Assembly (NCBI GenBank): GCA_973895155.1
Contig: OZ316899.1
Span: 2,294,001 to 2,358,000, forward strand
Direction: 5' to 3'
DNA: 64,000 bases
Source of the DNA: Marsupella aquatica
Taxonomy: Eukaryota > Marchantiophyta
In this document: in pieces, positions 11,749 through 21,668 of the stretch
Layout: each line of letters begins with the position of its first letter
Position numbering within the stretch: position 1 is the stretch's first letter
The notes under the pieces: generated by a model
The model's database searches: none
Seen by the model: the letters and a program-made list of their open reading frames with translations, nothing else
Told to the model about the DNA's origin: nothing
Made by a program: the position numbers and the translations under genes

Positions 11749-14230
11749 CAATGAATTATTCAGTTGGTCCTGTCATAAAGACAAGAAGGATACTAGGATT
11801 TGAGTCTCCACAAGGGAGAAGAACTAAGCAACGTACGGAGGACAAATGCGGTCAATGTCAAAATTCACAAAGAAATATTCTTTAGAAATGATAAATAATG
11901 CAGCTCACTAGGACTATGAGCAAGACCTGAACCCCTTGCTTCTAGACAAGACTAAAGTCCACACAAAAGTGCTCCTATCGTAGATTAGATACGTGGAGCT
12001 GCTATTCAATATGCTTCAAGAAAGGAATAAGGTGCGAAGTCTACAACCGAAGGAGCTAATTTGAAACAAATTTGTTTTCATAAACTTCAATGAGAGGTTC
12101 ATTTCTCATGATTCTGGAACTTGTTCAGACGAGCCGGAAGAAGAGAAATGTAGAGAATAGAAGAGACTGAATGGTATTGGTAGCTCAAATACCAAGGAGG
12201 GAGTGAACTTGCAAGTAGACGTCATAGTAGCACCTCGCTCAAACTCAGACAAATTCATGCAGCCAAAACCTTGTAGTAGCGGTGACGTTGTGTGATTGCA
12301 GCTCCTGCTAAGTCGATCAGCTGTACACAGACGTTGATTGCAGCTTTGTTTGCTTAGCACCTCACTCGATCAGCAGCTCAGCTCATTCAGGTTCATCCTC
12401 CGTTCAATTGATGAGGACCCCCAGTCACTATGGCCTTCCAATCGGTTCACCAAGCCTTGGAGCTCACTTGACCCTAACGTACATTGAGTCGATCTGCACC
12501 ACCGCTCACTCATCTTGCATCTTCAGTCTACACGTTAGGACAGATCCACGTTGATCCTCACTACATTATGAGGTTCAAGCTCCCTTCTAGCTATATGAGC
12601 AGGTCCCGGTCACGTGACCCCACTCAAAGTCGTAGCTCTTGAGCTCAGCTCCCTTGGCCAGCTCAAATGAGGTCCGCGATCCCAACGGCATGCAGCTTCA
12701 CAGCTTGATCAATAAGTATAAACTAAACTCAGCAGTTCAGTTCAGCTCGGTTACAAACTTGGGCTCCCTCTCAGTTCATGAATAGCATCAGCACAGCGCA
12801 GCCCACCGCTTGCAACTAAAACTATTGTCAGTGCAACTCAGTCAAAGCAGCTCAGCCGCCTTAGCTTCACACCGTAGCAAAAAATGATGAGACCAATAGC
12901 AATCACCACAAGGCTTCAAAATGGCGAGAGTGTGTTGTTCTCTCCCCAAACACATGAGCATAGAAAGCCAAATGATGCCGCAACACTATCAGTCTCATTG
13001 GATCGACTAGCCGCACACTCTCACTGGATTGATCATCATTAACAAACTCAATAGCATAAACTTATCCCTTGCTCTTCTAGGTAAGCTTGCTCCTCACTCA
13101 CAATCCCTCGCTCTTCAGGCAAGTCACTCACATTACCCACAGTTGATGCACATTCCTACTTGGTGACAAAATGCATGCTCGATCTCCATTTTTGTGAGGA
13201 CGCTATGTGCAAATTGAGTAACGGCTCCACGCAAAAGGAATCCAAGGTGCACTGATGCATTAAACCCTAAACCCTTGCTTAATTAAAGCCCAATTTGTTT
13301 ATGACCGTCGGATCCTTCTTTGATTAAACTGTTGATTGTGAAAGTGTTGTAGATTCTCTGCTCATGCACAAGTGATTTGCCGCTTGATTGTGCAACAATA
13401 CTGAACACATTGAGCACAAACACATATCTAGCATCCATGGAGGGAAACAAGTAGTCCTGGTACTTTTATTTATTTTAACATTTTATTATTTATTATATAT
13501 ATGTCGGCTTAGTAAGACCATCATGGGGATGGTTAAAAAGGTTCATAATAATTAATATGTAAATACTTCCAGGCCTAAACGTCATATAATGTGAATCTTC
13601 TTGAAAATATAAAAGTCCCAAATAAACCTTAAATCCACAATAAAGTAACTAACCTCATTCAAGTAGACATTGAGTTCCTTATTAAAGGTGTAGAAATTAA
13701 TTGTAACATACTTTGAAAACATACTTCTTTTATGACTTCCTCATGACTTACACACAAAAGTCACATAAGTGGCTTTCAAACTAGTCACTAACCGGCCTTC
13801 CCGTTTGCTAGACACTCTGGAACCCTAAAGTTGAGCCGGCCCTTGCGGGAGAACCATAAAACGTAGCGTCCAAACTATCATCTCCCAACACCAATGAAGT
13901 AAATGTGCTGGTTCCCGCTCGTTGCCTCGCGATTGTAAACCCTCTCCACAAAACCTCCACTAGACAGGAAGGAAAATCCATTGAGCATAATACTAGGACT
14001 TACTATTTGGCAAAGACCCATGCACTTTTAACATGGAGGACAACTACTATGACACTCCGCCAAATCACTCTAAACACAATAAAGAAGCCAATTAATTAGT
14101 TGTGCAACCCCCCCCATTATCATTATCAATAGCCAACAATAAAACCAATGACATACTAGAGTGTTCACCCTTCAAAAAGTACCAAGGTTACATGTCATAG
14201 TCTTTTCATAAATCATTAAACATTGAAAGT
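11749..14230. other. CACTA interior, no gene recognised
   Basis: Only short unconserved ORFs on either strand. A low-complexity AT stretch lies at 13465-13505. Nothing here resembles a known domain. Confidence 0.4.
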
Positions 14231-14349
14231 CTTTTCTAGTGTTCATGTGAACCGGTACAATGGTTCCTAGTCGTTTAGAGTATGTAAAAAGGACTTAGTG
14301 GGCTTAGTCCTATAAGGTTCAGTCTAAATTGCCCCGCTTTCTACTAGTG

Positions 14350-14670
14350 GTACCAACCTCCGGCATGAACACGGCAATAGATTTCGCTACCACCAAAGGT
14401 GGGGATGGCGCGACCCAAGCCGAACTACTCAGTAATGAGGCCGGTATCCCAGATCCACCTCTTGAGCAAGCCGGGGAGGCCGTGGCCGAGGCTGAGGCCG
14501 TAGCCGAGGCTGATGTTGAAGCCGATACCGTTGCCGGGGGTGGACCCAGTCAGGCCGATGGAGAGTTGACTCAGTCAAGGGCCGGTAATCTATCAAAGAA
14601 CAAACCTACGGCAGTGGCTGAGGTGGAAGCGTTGGGGGCGTCCACTGAGGAACAGCCACCGCTGCCATGA
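14350..14670 (+). pseudogene. Element B ORF3, C-terminal end after the CACTA insertion
   Basis: Resumes the ORF cut at 6515. It encodes an Ala/Glu-rich acidic tail (repeated AEA and EAD motifs around 14466-14540) like the Asp/Ala/Glu tail of element A ORF3 (about 16230-16360), and stops at TGA 14668. Joining 6515 to 14353 leaves the two parts one base out of phase, so an extra indel is present. After the stop the frame stays open and becomes Arg-rich for about 40 codons, to a TGA near 14788. Confidence 0.65.
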
Positions 14671-15573
14671 TGGTGGTGGAGGGCCGCTCCTTTCAAGGAG
14701 GGCGAACGTGGAGGGAGGAGGCATGAGTGGGCAGGGCGGGCTCAGATCTCTAAGTTTAGGATTAGGATCAGGACCAGGAGGCGGCCCTGACACTTAGCTT
14801 AGTGGGATTGCGGTTCCACTGGTAAGAGCAACACTTGTACTCCTGCCTCGCTGTACATAGGTAGATCCAGTTAGGTAGATTAGGCTTACGCTGCAAAGAA
14901 TTAGGCGGATCCACTACCAGGATAAGTACCTGGGCAGCGGGGAGATCAGGGCCTCTTCTTTAGCAAGTTTTTAGTTTGCACCAGCCGGGCTGGGATCAAG
15001 TAGTAAGAGAAGCTCTCAGTTAGTCATACAGTGACCCTTGTGTATATTCATGTTTCCTCATGCCTAAGAGCTGAATAGAGTTGGCCTCACGGCTTAGTTC
15101 GCAGAGCTTGTGTATGAGATGTACTGTTTGTATGGCAAGTGCATGGTATGACTAAGTCAGAATGAGTCATTTTCCTATTTGTGTGTCGCATTAACTTGTG
15201 TGAAGAGTGCCCACATCAACCAATAGAGGAAGGAAAGTAAGCAGGGGAGTGAGAGTTGGATGTGTCGAGCTGAGAGAGGTCTTAGCGGCTTAACCAAGCC
15301 TATTGGGGATCATTCCGGCGGCGGAATCCAAACATACCTAACAAGACGGAGGGGAAGACAAGGGAAGGCCTAGATTAGGCCGGCTACGTATCTCATGACC
15401 CGATGAAGGATCTGTCCAGTATATGTGTGTGTTAATAGTAATAGTAGTAGTAGAAGGTTAGCAGCGTCCCATGCCGCTAAGCCGCGGAAACGGCCTCGCC
15501 AAGCGCGAAACCTGCGGGAATCGGCTTGAGCTGGGGGGTTTCTTGGGTTTAGGGAGCCATGGGACGCACCACA
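14671..15573 (+). repeat. 3' non-coding region of element B
   Basis: This region follows ORF3 and contains the palindromic motif CATTCCGGCGGCGGAATCC (15311-15329) followed by AAACATACC. The same block occurs at 17058 in element A and inverted at about 9629 in element E. It ends GACGCACCACA at 15573 before the AAAGC duplication. No ORF of note. Confidence 0.6.
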
Positions 15574-15578
15574 AAAGC

Positions 15579-16372
15579 GAACTAGGTTGGAGAGACCAAT
15601 CAAGATGGAATCCGGGCCAATTAGAGATCGGGCTATAGAAGATAAAAACATGACAGGGTGGGCGAACAGGTTACCTGCCGATTTACAATTACAGTTCGCA
15701 AGAGATGAGGATGAGGTCTTCAGTGCCGTTCAGGATAACAAATATGCAGGATATATGAATGACACTGGGTTGGAGGGCTTTGTCAGGTTGCCTTGGAGAA
15801 TGGTAGACATACCGGATGAGGATCTGTTGGACTTCGTGGGATGCTGGGAGGCTTCTTCCAACATAACGCTGCTGTATGGAAAGGTGTTCAAATTAACTCC
15901 TGCGCTTATCGAAGCCGTGCAGTTGGTGGCAGACTTGGCAAAGACGTTCATGGGGCCAGACGATAATAAAGTTAAAACCGTTAAAGCCACTCCGGAGGAA
16001 GTCGAGAGCATGGCTGCTCACATTTGTGGTACTGTGGCCCTGAAGGCAGCGGTGGTAGAGGTAAGTACTGCGGATCAACTTGGAGCTGCGGTAACAGGTT
16101 TAGACGATGGTACTGCTTCTATGGACACACAGAACGTGAAACCGTGGGTTATCGAGACCGAGCGCATCGGGGAAAAGGCTTGGATTGAGGAAGTTAAGGC
16201 AAAGGCTCTCCAAGCCGTTTCCCAGGAGGATGCGGATGCAGATGCAGATGCAGATGCCGATGCCGAGACCGATGCCGGGGCCGGCAAAACAGAAGCCGAA
16301 GGGGTCGGGCCGGGGCCGATGGCAGGAGAAGGTGCAGAGTCAGAAGATTCGGACTTACCCCCGATCATCTGA
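15579..16372 (+). CDS. Element A ORF3, second part
   Basis: Continues from 3079 in frame once B is removed. It opens with RTR and a basic linker, then the domain beginning MTGWANRLPADLQ, with FVRLPWRMVDIPDEDLLDFVGC (about 15778-15840) and KLTPALIEAV, matching the corresponding block of element B. Unlike B it has no FGLP...NGFFRNTC continuation; after VADLAKTF the sequence changes to a Lys/Glu-rich stretch and then a Asp/Ala/Glu repeat tail (about 16228-16270). There is no long coiled coil. It stops at TGA 16370. Both parts together are open, so this is the least broken gene of element A. Product function unknown; an element-encoded accessory protein is likely. Confidence 0.65.
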
Positions 16373-17230
16373 CAATTAAGGAGGGCCAGTCATCGGTTGG
16401 AAGGAGGACGTGGCGGCAAGAGAAGGGCGCGGGCCAGAAGGGCGCGGGCCAGAAGGGCGCGACTGTTGTAGGATGGGACAGGGCAAGTAGCGCCCTGTCG
16501 GCTTAGATAGTAGTAGATGCTCGGTTCACACAGGGTTCCGGGCTATTCAAGTTTTTAGGTGATAGTTTTTTTTAGGATTATCGCGGTGGAAGGCCATGTG
16601 TGGTGGTTAGGATCTGTGTTGTTGTTTTTTAAAGCGCTGCAAGGATAAAACCTGGGCAGCGTGGTTTCAGGGGCTTTTTCTTAGTCAAGGCTTTAGTACG
16701 TGTTAATCTGTATTGTTGTAAACACAGGAAGCTCTCGGCTAAATCTAGACCGCAGGGTATCAGTAAACCACCAGTTCCCTTGGATTTCTGAGCAATTGTT
16801 TGAATTGAGTTGGCTTCGTTGCATAGTTTGCAGATTCTTGCCATCCAAGAAGTTGAGTGTTATGATATCTGTTGCTTGATCGATTAAAGTCAGATAGGGT
16901 GAACTGTTGAGCAAAATACAATCGCATTGCCTTGATTGGAGACTGCCCAAATCAAACTCTGAGAGAACAGTGAGGATTGAGAGTGTTAGTCGGTGAAGTG
17001 TGGGTTGAGTCAGTCTGAAAAAGACCTTCAGCCGGCTTAAGAAATTAAGCCGTAGAGGTACATTCCGGGGGCGAAATACAAATATACCTGAAGAAGTTAA
17101 AGAGGAATTAGGTGTCTCAGTTGTGCACAATTCACAAGCCCAGTGAAAGAATCGGTCCGGTAAGTGTGGACCCAAGGAGAGTATCGCGTTTCCAAGCTGA
17201 ATAGCTGCCGTAAGGAAAGAGGACCGACAT
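16373..17230 (+). repeat. 3' region of element A after ORF3
   Basis: The first 95 bases stay open after the stop and encode an Arg-rich stretch with a short repeated unit (AGGGCGCGGGCCAGA, 16425-16460). The palindromic block with CATTCCGGGGGCG at 17058 and AAATATACC matches element B and element E. The right border is not sharp; similarity to B fades after about 17170. Confidence 0.5.
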
Positions 17231-18168
17231 AACCAAGTGGTTTATGATCGGTTGAGGATAGTTCTCGGTGTTAGAGGTCTTGGGAACCGTGCCACATGTA
17301 GCATGGCATGAACAACACTGACAAGGAACTCATCCTTCCATACTAAATTGCCTTCTCAAAGACCCTCTATGAGAAGAAATGCCTTTGATCAAGGTGTCTC
17401 CTTTGGTGGAGTATAAGCAACTCCTTGATCCTCCCAGAACTGGGATGATTTAGACTTGGGTGTATTTGTTCAAGAAGATTCACCATCTTGAAGACCCGCT
17501 CTGAGGTTGAATGCACTTGATCAAGATTTCTCCTTCACTGGTGTATCACCATCTCCAAGATCCTCCCACATTTGGAATGAATTGGATGGAGGTGTACTTG
17601 ATTGAGAAGGTTCACCATCTTGGAGACCCCTTCTGAGATTGATTGCACTTGGTCGAGGTGTCTCCTTCACTGACTCATCTGCATCTCCAAGATCCTGCCA
17701 CACTCGCGACAAATTTGAGTCGGGTGTACCAACTTGGGGAATATTTTTGACATAGTATATTGTTCCATAATTCACCCGGTTCATCAATCTGTGGGGGGTG
17801 TGCAAAATCTCCAAGACCCTCACTAACATTGCATGAACTTGCTTTCTTTTTGTAGAGAGTATAGGACATGCCACATTTCAGATACCATCTTGCTCATCTC
17901 CATCTCCTTTGGATTCAGCAAAAGTGGACAACCCTCCTTCTCTCTCCTCGTAAATCATGAATCCCGTACCTTGAAACCAAATTGGCTTGCTACTTCATGC
18001 TCCTTAGTCACTTGAACATTGTCTCCCTCAATCTGACAAAAAACAATATCCCCGGTTACTGATTGAATTATCACAAGAGAAGCCATGTGTCCCAAATCCA
18101 CATTGGGAGTGTTAGTCGCCAGGCCTTTGGCTTTATACATCAGATGTTAAAGTCTTTGTACCACCATC
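17231..18168 (-). pseudogene. Unknown decayed gene with three 40-residue tandem repeats
   Basis: On the minus strand, roughly 18140 to 17330, open pieces in more than one frame can be read. The upstream part (about 18140-17955) gives a plain globular sequence (GHMASLVIIQSVTGDIVFCQ). The downstream part holds about three copies of a 117-120 base unit encoding WEDLGD..D..VKETP...INLRRGLQDGEPS. Stops and a frameshift interrupt it. I do not recognise the family. It lies between element A and the truncated 5' LTR of element G and could be a fragment of either host DNA or another element. Confidence 0.35.
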
Positions 18169-18824
18169 GATCCGGGTTGGGCTGATCGGGGGCCCCAAGC
18201 GGCGATGAGACCTAAGGACCTAGGAATGAGCACTGGGTCGGCCCGATCACAACGGGCTAAGGCACTCCACTTGCGGATGCCTAACGAGAAAGTTAGGGGC
18301 GTTGCCACTTGGTGGCGCGCCCATTATGCGCGATAGGATCCGGGTTGGGGGCCAAATGTTTAGGGATCAAAGCTGGTCCGGGGGTGGCAGGTCTCCATAA
18401 ATATATATGAGGGGAGTGGTGTCTCCCTGGGGACTAAGGCCGAGCCAAAGTCGTGAGCCACGGCGATCACGACCCTATGGAAAACCGCCAAACGGAAACA
18501 ACAATATCTTCCCAATGGGAAGTCCGTTGGAGGACTTCTTGGGTGCGTTGGAAAGATATCAACAAGGGCTACGCCCTCTTGAGCTCAACTGGGTCTGGAG
18601 GCACCATGGGTTCTTGGGGTTTGTTGGGTGTTAACTCGCCCGCTTGCCAAATCCTGCCGAATAACATCCAAGCCGCGTTCAGTCTCCCAAGGAAGCTTGC
18701 GTTGGGGAGGCAAGGCGAAGTAGGTGTGGAGGTTGAGTTCCAAGAGGGTTCGGCCCCTAGACCATTAGTGAGGCAAATTGGGAGTTGGTTGCTAGAGTCG
18801 TGGCCATTCTGGTCCCGACGTGTT
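18169..18824 (+). repeat. Element G 5' LTR, first surviving part
   Basis: Aligns with 53448-54104 of the 3' LTR (shared blocks include GGCACTCCRCTTGCGGATGC and GATAGGATCCGGGTTGGGGG). It is cut after GTGTT at 18824 by the LINE and resumes at 35866. Confidence 0.85.
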
Positions 18825-18996
18825 CCTTGAAAGGGGGTTTTTATAAAATAAAATAAGCCGCGAAACCCCACGGCGGGGGGAAGCAAATAGGGAATGTTCC
18901 ATCACAGATAGAATACAATATACACATCCCGGCAAGTGTGGTTGTCAAAATCTATGGTCCCATAGAACCGCCTCATCAATCCTATATACAGTGCCA

Positions 18997-20450
18997 TGTG
19001 GTATGGGTGTCCCTGCAATTTTTTCTGGAAACTTGTTTATTTTTAGCATATCACAAGATTTACTTACACTTTAGACACCTTCCGGCCAACATTTACTTGT
19101 TCTGGACACTTATAGAAATATTTGACATCTCCGGCTTTCCTGACGATTCCTAGTGTACTTTGCCCGACGCTGTGACCAGCGCCCGTTTCTTTTACTCAAG
19201 ACGCTGCGGAAGCGTCCAACCTCCTCATGACGCTTTTGGCAGTGCCCGACCGCCACCAAGACTCTATGAGGATTTCGACCGACCGCCACCAAGACTCTAT
19301 GAGGATTTCGACCGACCGCCACCAAGACTCTATGAGGATTTCGACCGACGCTGTGGAAAGCGTCAGCTTCAACACACGACGCTGTGAGCAGCGTCCACCC
19401 TAGTATTGACGCTGTGAGCAGTGTGAGCAGCGTCCGTTGGTTTTACTTAAGACGCTTCTAGCAGCGTCCAGATTCTCCCGACGCTTCTAGCAGCGTCCGC
19501 TCAACACTTAGTTTTTGAAGTAGATTACTAGTAAAGTAGTATTCTACCACCCTTGTTGAAGTACTTATGCTGTGCTTCTCCCTTGTTTAGTTTTAAGCTT
19601 GGAAAGGCACGACTGTTCTTACCTCCTCCATTTTAGGATTCCAGCACTTATAAGACAGAGTAGAATGCTCATTTGAAGTAGAGAGAAATAGAGTTAATAC
19701 TGTATTCAGAATTGAGTCTTCTGAATAGTTTTCTCCTCCTTCCATTGTAACAAGGCATGCTGTGAGTGTTTTGTATGGAAGTAAAGCTATATTGATTGAA
19801 GTTAAGATTGAATTCAAGAGATTCCTGTGGTGATTGAATTCAGTTGCAGATTTCTGAAACTCGTATTGAATTCACTGCTAGGCTTGCTTGCAGAGTCGGG
19901 ATTCGCTAGCCAATTCAAGAATAGTTAATGATAAATGAGAAGTAAATTCTGATTCTCAGAGTAGTTAGTACTGTTGCTTTGATTCTGGAATATGGTTTAG
20001 AGTTTGACTGAATTGCGTATCGCTGATGTCAAACCATGTTGACGGCATTTTAAATCATATCATTCATTTGCAATCAGAAAGCTTCTGCTTCATCAGATTG
20101 AGAATTCCATTATCATTAACCTTTGTGTTTTGAAGAGTGAGATGGATGAATTATGAGATAGATTTCATGTCTATACTGAGCCCAAATCCTTTCTGAAGGA
20201 GTGGCAGTAGCTTGTAGTCTCTAAATCCTTACTCATTTCTTCTCTAATTCATAAATCAGAAGTTCAGTTACTTTGTTGTTTGTTTATTCGATTTTTTTTA
20301 TTGAGAAGTGAAGTCAACATAGAGCTCAAGACTCTAAATCACTCGGAGTGATAAAAGTTATACAATTCATTCTGAAATCTGTTCTTAAAGGGATCGAAAC
20401 CCTGGTTTTAGGTGAGGAGAGTCACTTTTGATACTTAGCACTATACGACA
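18997..20450 (+). repeat. Element D 5' LTR (1454 bp)
   Basis: TG...CA ends. It contains three copies of the 33-bp unit (19247-19345), at least six GACGCT...AGCGTCC hairpins between 19166 and 19498, and a TATA-like TTATAAG near 19648 that might start transcription. Same sequence as 31219-32705 on reading through, apart from the repeat number. Confidence 0.96.
19247..19345 (+). repeat. 33-bp minisatellite in element D LTR, three units
   Basis: The unit starts CGACCGCCACCAAGACTCT. Three copies here against four in the 3' LTR (31469-31600), which accounts exactly for the 33-bp length difference of the LTRs. Confidence 0.95.
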
Positions 20451-20456
20451 TCTTTT

Positions 20457-20474
20457 TGGCGCCGCTGCCGGGGA
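20457..20474 (+). promoter_or_regulatory. Primer binding site of element D (tRNA-Asp type)
   Basis: TGGCGCCGCTGCCGGGGA, six bases after the 5' LTR. It is complementary to the 3' end of plant tRNA-Asp(GUC) with one mismatch (known sequence TGGCGCCGTTGCCGGGGA). This primer is typical of Athila and Tat lineages. Confidence 0.9.
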
Positions 20475-21668
20475 ACGAATTTAAGATTGAATTGACGTAC
20501 AGGCAGTGTATGCCAGAAGGAGCTAGACGGGAGAGGAATTCACGTTCTACTATAATTGTGAAGATGCGTCATCACTCCAGTTAAAAAGATGAAGAGCTTC
20601 CATTTCGAGGTGATGCCGTACTCTATCCAAAGCGCCCCGGAAGCTCTCTTAAGAGTATTGGAAAAATTTGTGGTGCCAAACTTAAGAGAAGAAACCGCCC
20701 TCCCACCAGAAAAGGCCTCACAGAGAGGAGCTGTTGCTCGTCAAGTTGCTTTGGAGATAGTCGAAGACACCAAAGACACTTTGAGTGACAAGTGAAGTTA
20801 TTCTAACGTTGCTCGGGACGTATGATTTGTAAAATTGTCCAACCATCCTGGTTCGTGTGACCGATGCCACCTATCCGATCTTTGGGAACATTAAGAATTA
20901 GGAATTTGAGGAATCGTTATGTTAATTCTTGGGTTCTGAGCCTGAGAGGGAGGAATGGCATACATTGGTTAACTATCACCTGGTGGGAAGATGAAAGTTT
21001 GCATTTAGTAATATTAAGGCTGAATGGTAGGATCACACAGGAGTGATATTTAGTCATTTCCATTCGGGAGTTAGCGGAAAGAATCATGCACCAGGAATTG
21101 CGTAGAAGATTAGGAAGGAGTTAGACGTCTGATTAGTAGGATGGCCTAGTGTAGCGTACCATGTGGTAAAGAAATTTCAGGGTGAAGGAAGTCGGAGATT
21201 ATGGGGAACGCCCGGTTCCAGTAATCGCCACCGTAAAGGAGATAAGGAAGGACGCCGCGAAGAGCGTCCAATGCGATTCGTCCCAGAAGATTCCGCAAGT
21301 CAGGACGCTTCGAGTAGCGTCCGATCCCAGTGGACGCTGTGAGCAGCGTCCGGTGGAATCTGTGACGAACCAACGTGCGCGACGCTTCTGGTGTGCCTTT
21401 CCGCGTCTCAACCTGAAGGACGCACCAGAGAAAACGAGGTTTTAGAATCTCGGCTGGTCACTGAAGGGAAGTATTAGCTACGGGATAGCAAGGGGGAGGA
21501 ATCATGCAAGGGATGTTGAACGACGCTACGGGAAGTCACTTTGAGGAAGCAGGTTCATATCTCCCGGAGTGGGGTGATAACGTCGCACCTAAATGGTGAC
21601 TCCTTGCATAAAGACTCCTGAGGAGCGGGTCTGGTGTCTCAAAATCACCCGTGCTTGGAGAATGAGGG
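20475..21668 (+). other. Leader of element D before gag
   Basis: 1.2 kb without a long ORF. One small ORF (20589-20795, 68 codons, ATG start, begins MKSFHFEVMP) could be translated but has no known domain. Three GACGC...GCGTCC hairpins (21251-21269, 21304-21322, 21331-21349) match those in the LTR. These could serve RNA dimerisation or packaging (inference). Confidence 0.6.

Larger units (their letters stand above)
6516..14349. mobile_element. CACTA (En/Spm) DNA transposon, decayed, 7.8 kb, TSD GTA
   Basis: The ends are CACTAGTAGAAAA at 6516 and its inverse TTTCTACTAGTG ending at 14349. Twelve bases match perfectly, and the similarity continues for about 30 bases. GTA flanks both sides (6513-6515 and 14350-14352); a 3-bp duplication with CACTA ends is the hallmark of the superfamily. 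Subterminal motifs AGTCGTTT and AGGACT recur in both orientations near both ends (about 6570-6760 and 14262-14312). No intact transposase is present. One decayed minus-strand exon pair is visible at 7250-7570. The element sits in the C-terminal coding part of ORF3 in element B. Confidence 0.93.
3080..15573 (+). mobile_element. Element B: 4.66-kb unit carrying only ORF3, TG...CA ends, TSD AAAGC
   Basis: The left end is TATGATGCCTAGCC (TGTGATGCC in the second copy at 55122) and the right end is GACGCACCACA at 15573. Both sides carry AAAGC (3075-3079 and 15574-15578). Removing the unit restores ORF3 of element A, which confirms both borders. Without the CACTA inside it (6516-14352) the unit is about 4.66 kb. 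It shows no gag, pol, primer site or terminal direct repeats. Its ends are weakly inverted (TGTGATGC against TGTGGTGC). It may be a solo LTR of a retrotransposon with giant, gene-bearing LTRs, or a non-autonomous element using a retroviral-type integrase. Confidence 0.85.
1..17230 (+). mobile_element. Element A: decayed Ty3/gypsy retrotransposon, 5' part outside window
   Basis: Pol (1-2372) is followed by an LTR-like stretch that begins TGTGATGGG at 2464 and contains a third ORF (2527-3079 plus 15579-16372). The element is interrupted by element B (3080-15573). The right end is set only roughly near 17.2 kb, by similarity between 17035-17170 and the 3' region of B (15281-15410). The left LTR, gag and protease lie outside the window. 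The RT core is FIDDF rather than the YxDD common in chromoviruses, as in the Athila/Tat branch (known of the family). No TSD can be checked because the left end is missing. Confidence 0.7.

Noticed and set aside
16370-16390. TGACAATTAAGGAGGG as a polypurine tract of element A
   Set aside because: It resembles the tract of D, but the LTR-like start TGTGATG lies at 2464 and no TG start follows here. I kept the readthrough reading as a separate, uncertain finding.
18453-18830. ORF shared between both LTRs of element G (also about 53822-54223)
   Set aside because: It is conserved only because it lies in the same LTR. There is no known domain, the upstream parts are not shared in frame, and LTR similarity explains it.
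19160-19387. ORFs with an 11-residue repeat (PPPRLYEDFDR) in the LTR of element D on both strands
   Set aside because: All frames of a 33-bp repeat stay open because 33 is a multiple of three; it is a minisatellite within an LTR, not a gene.
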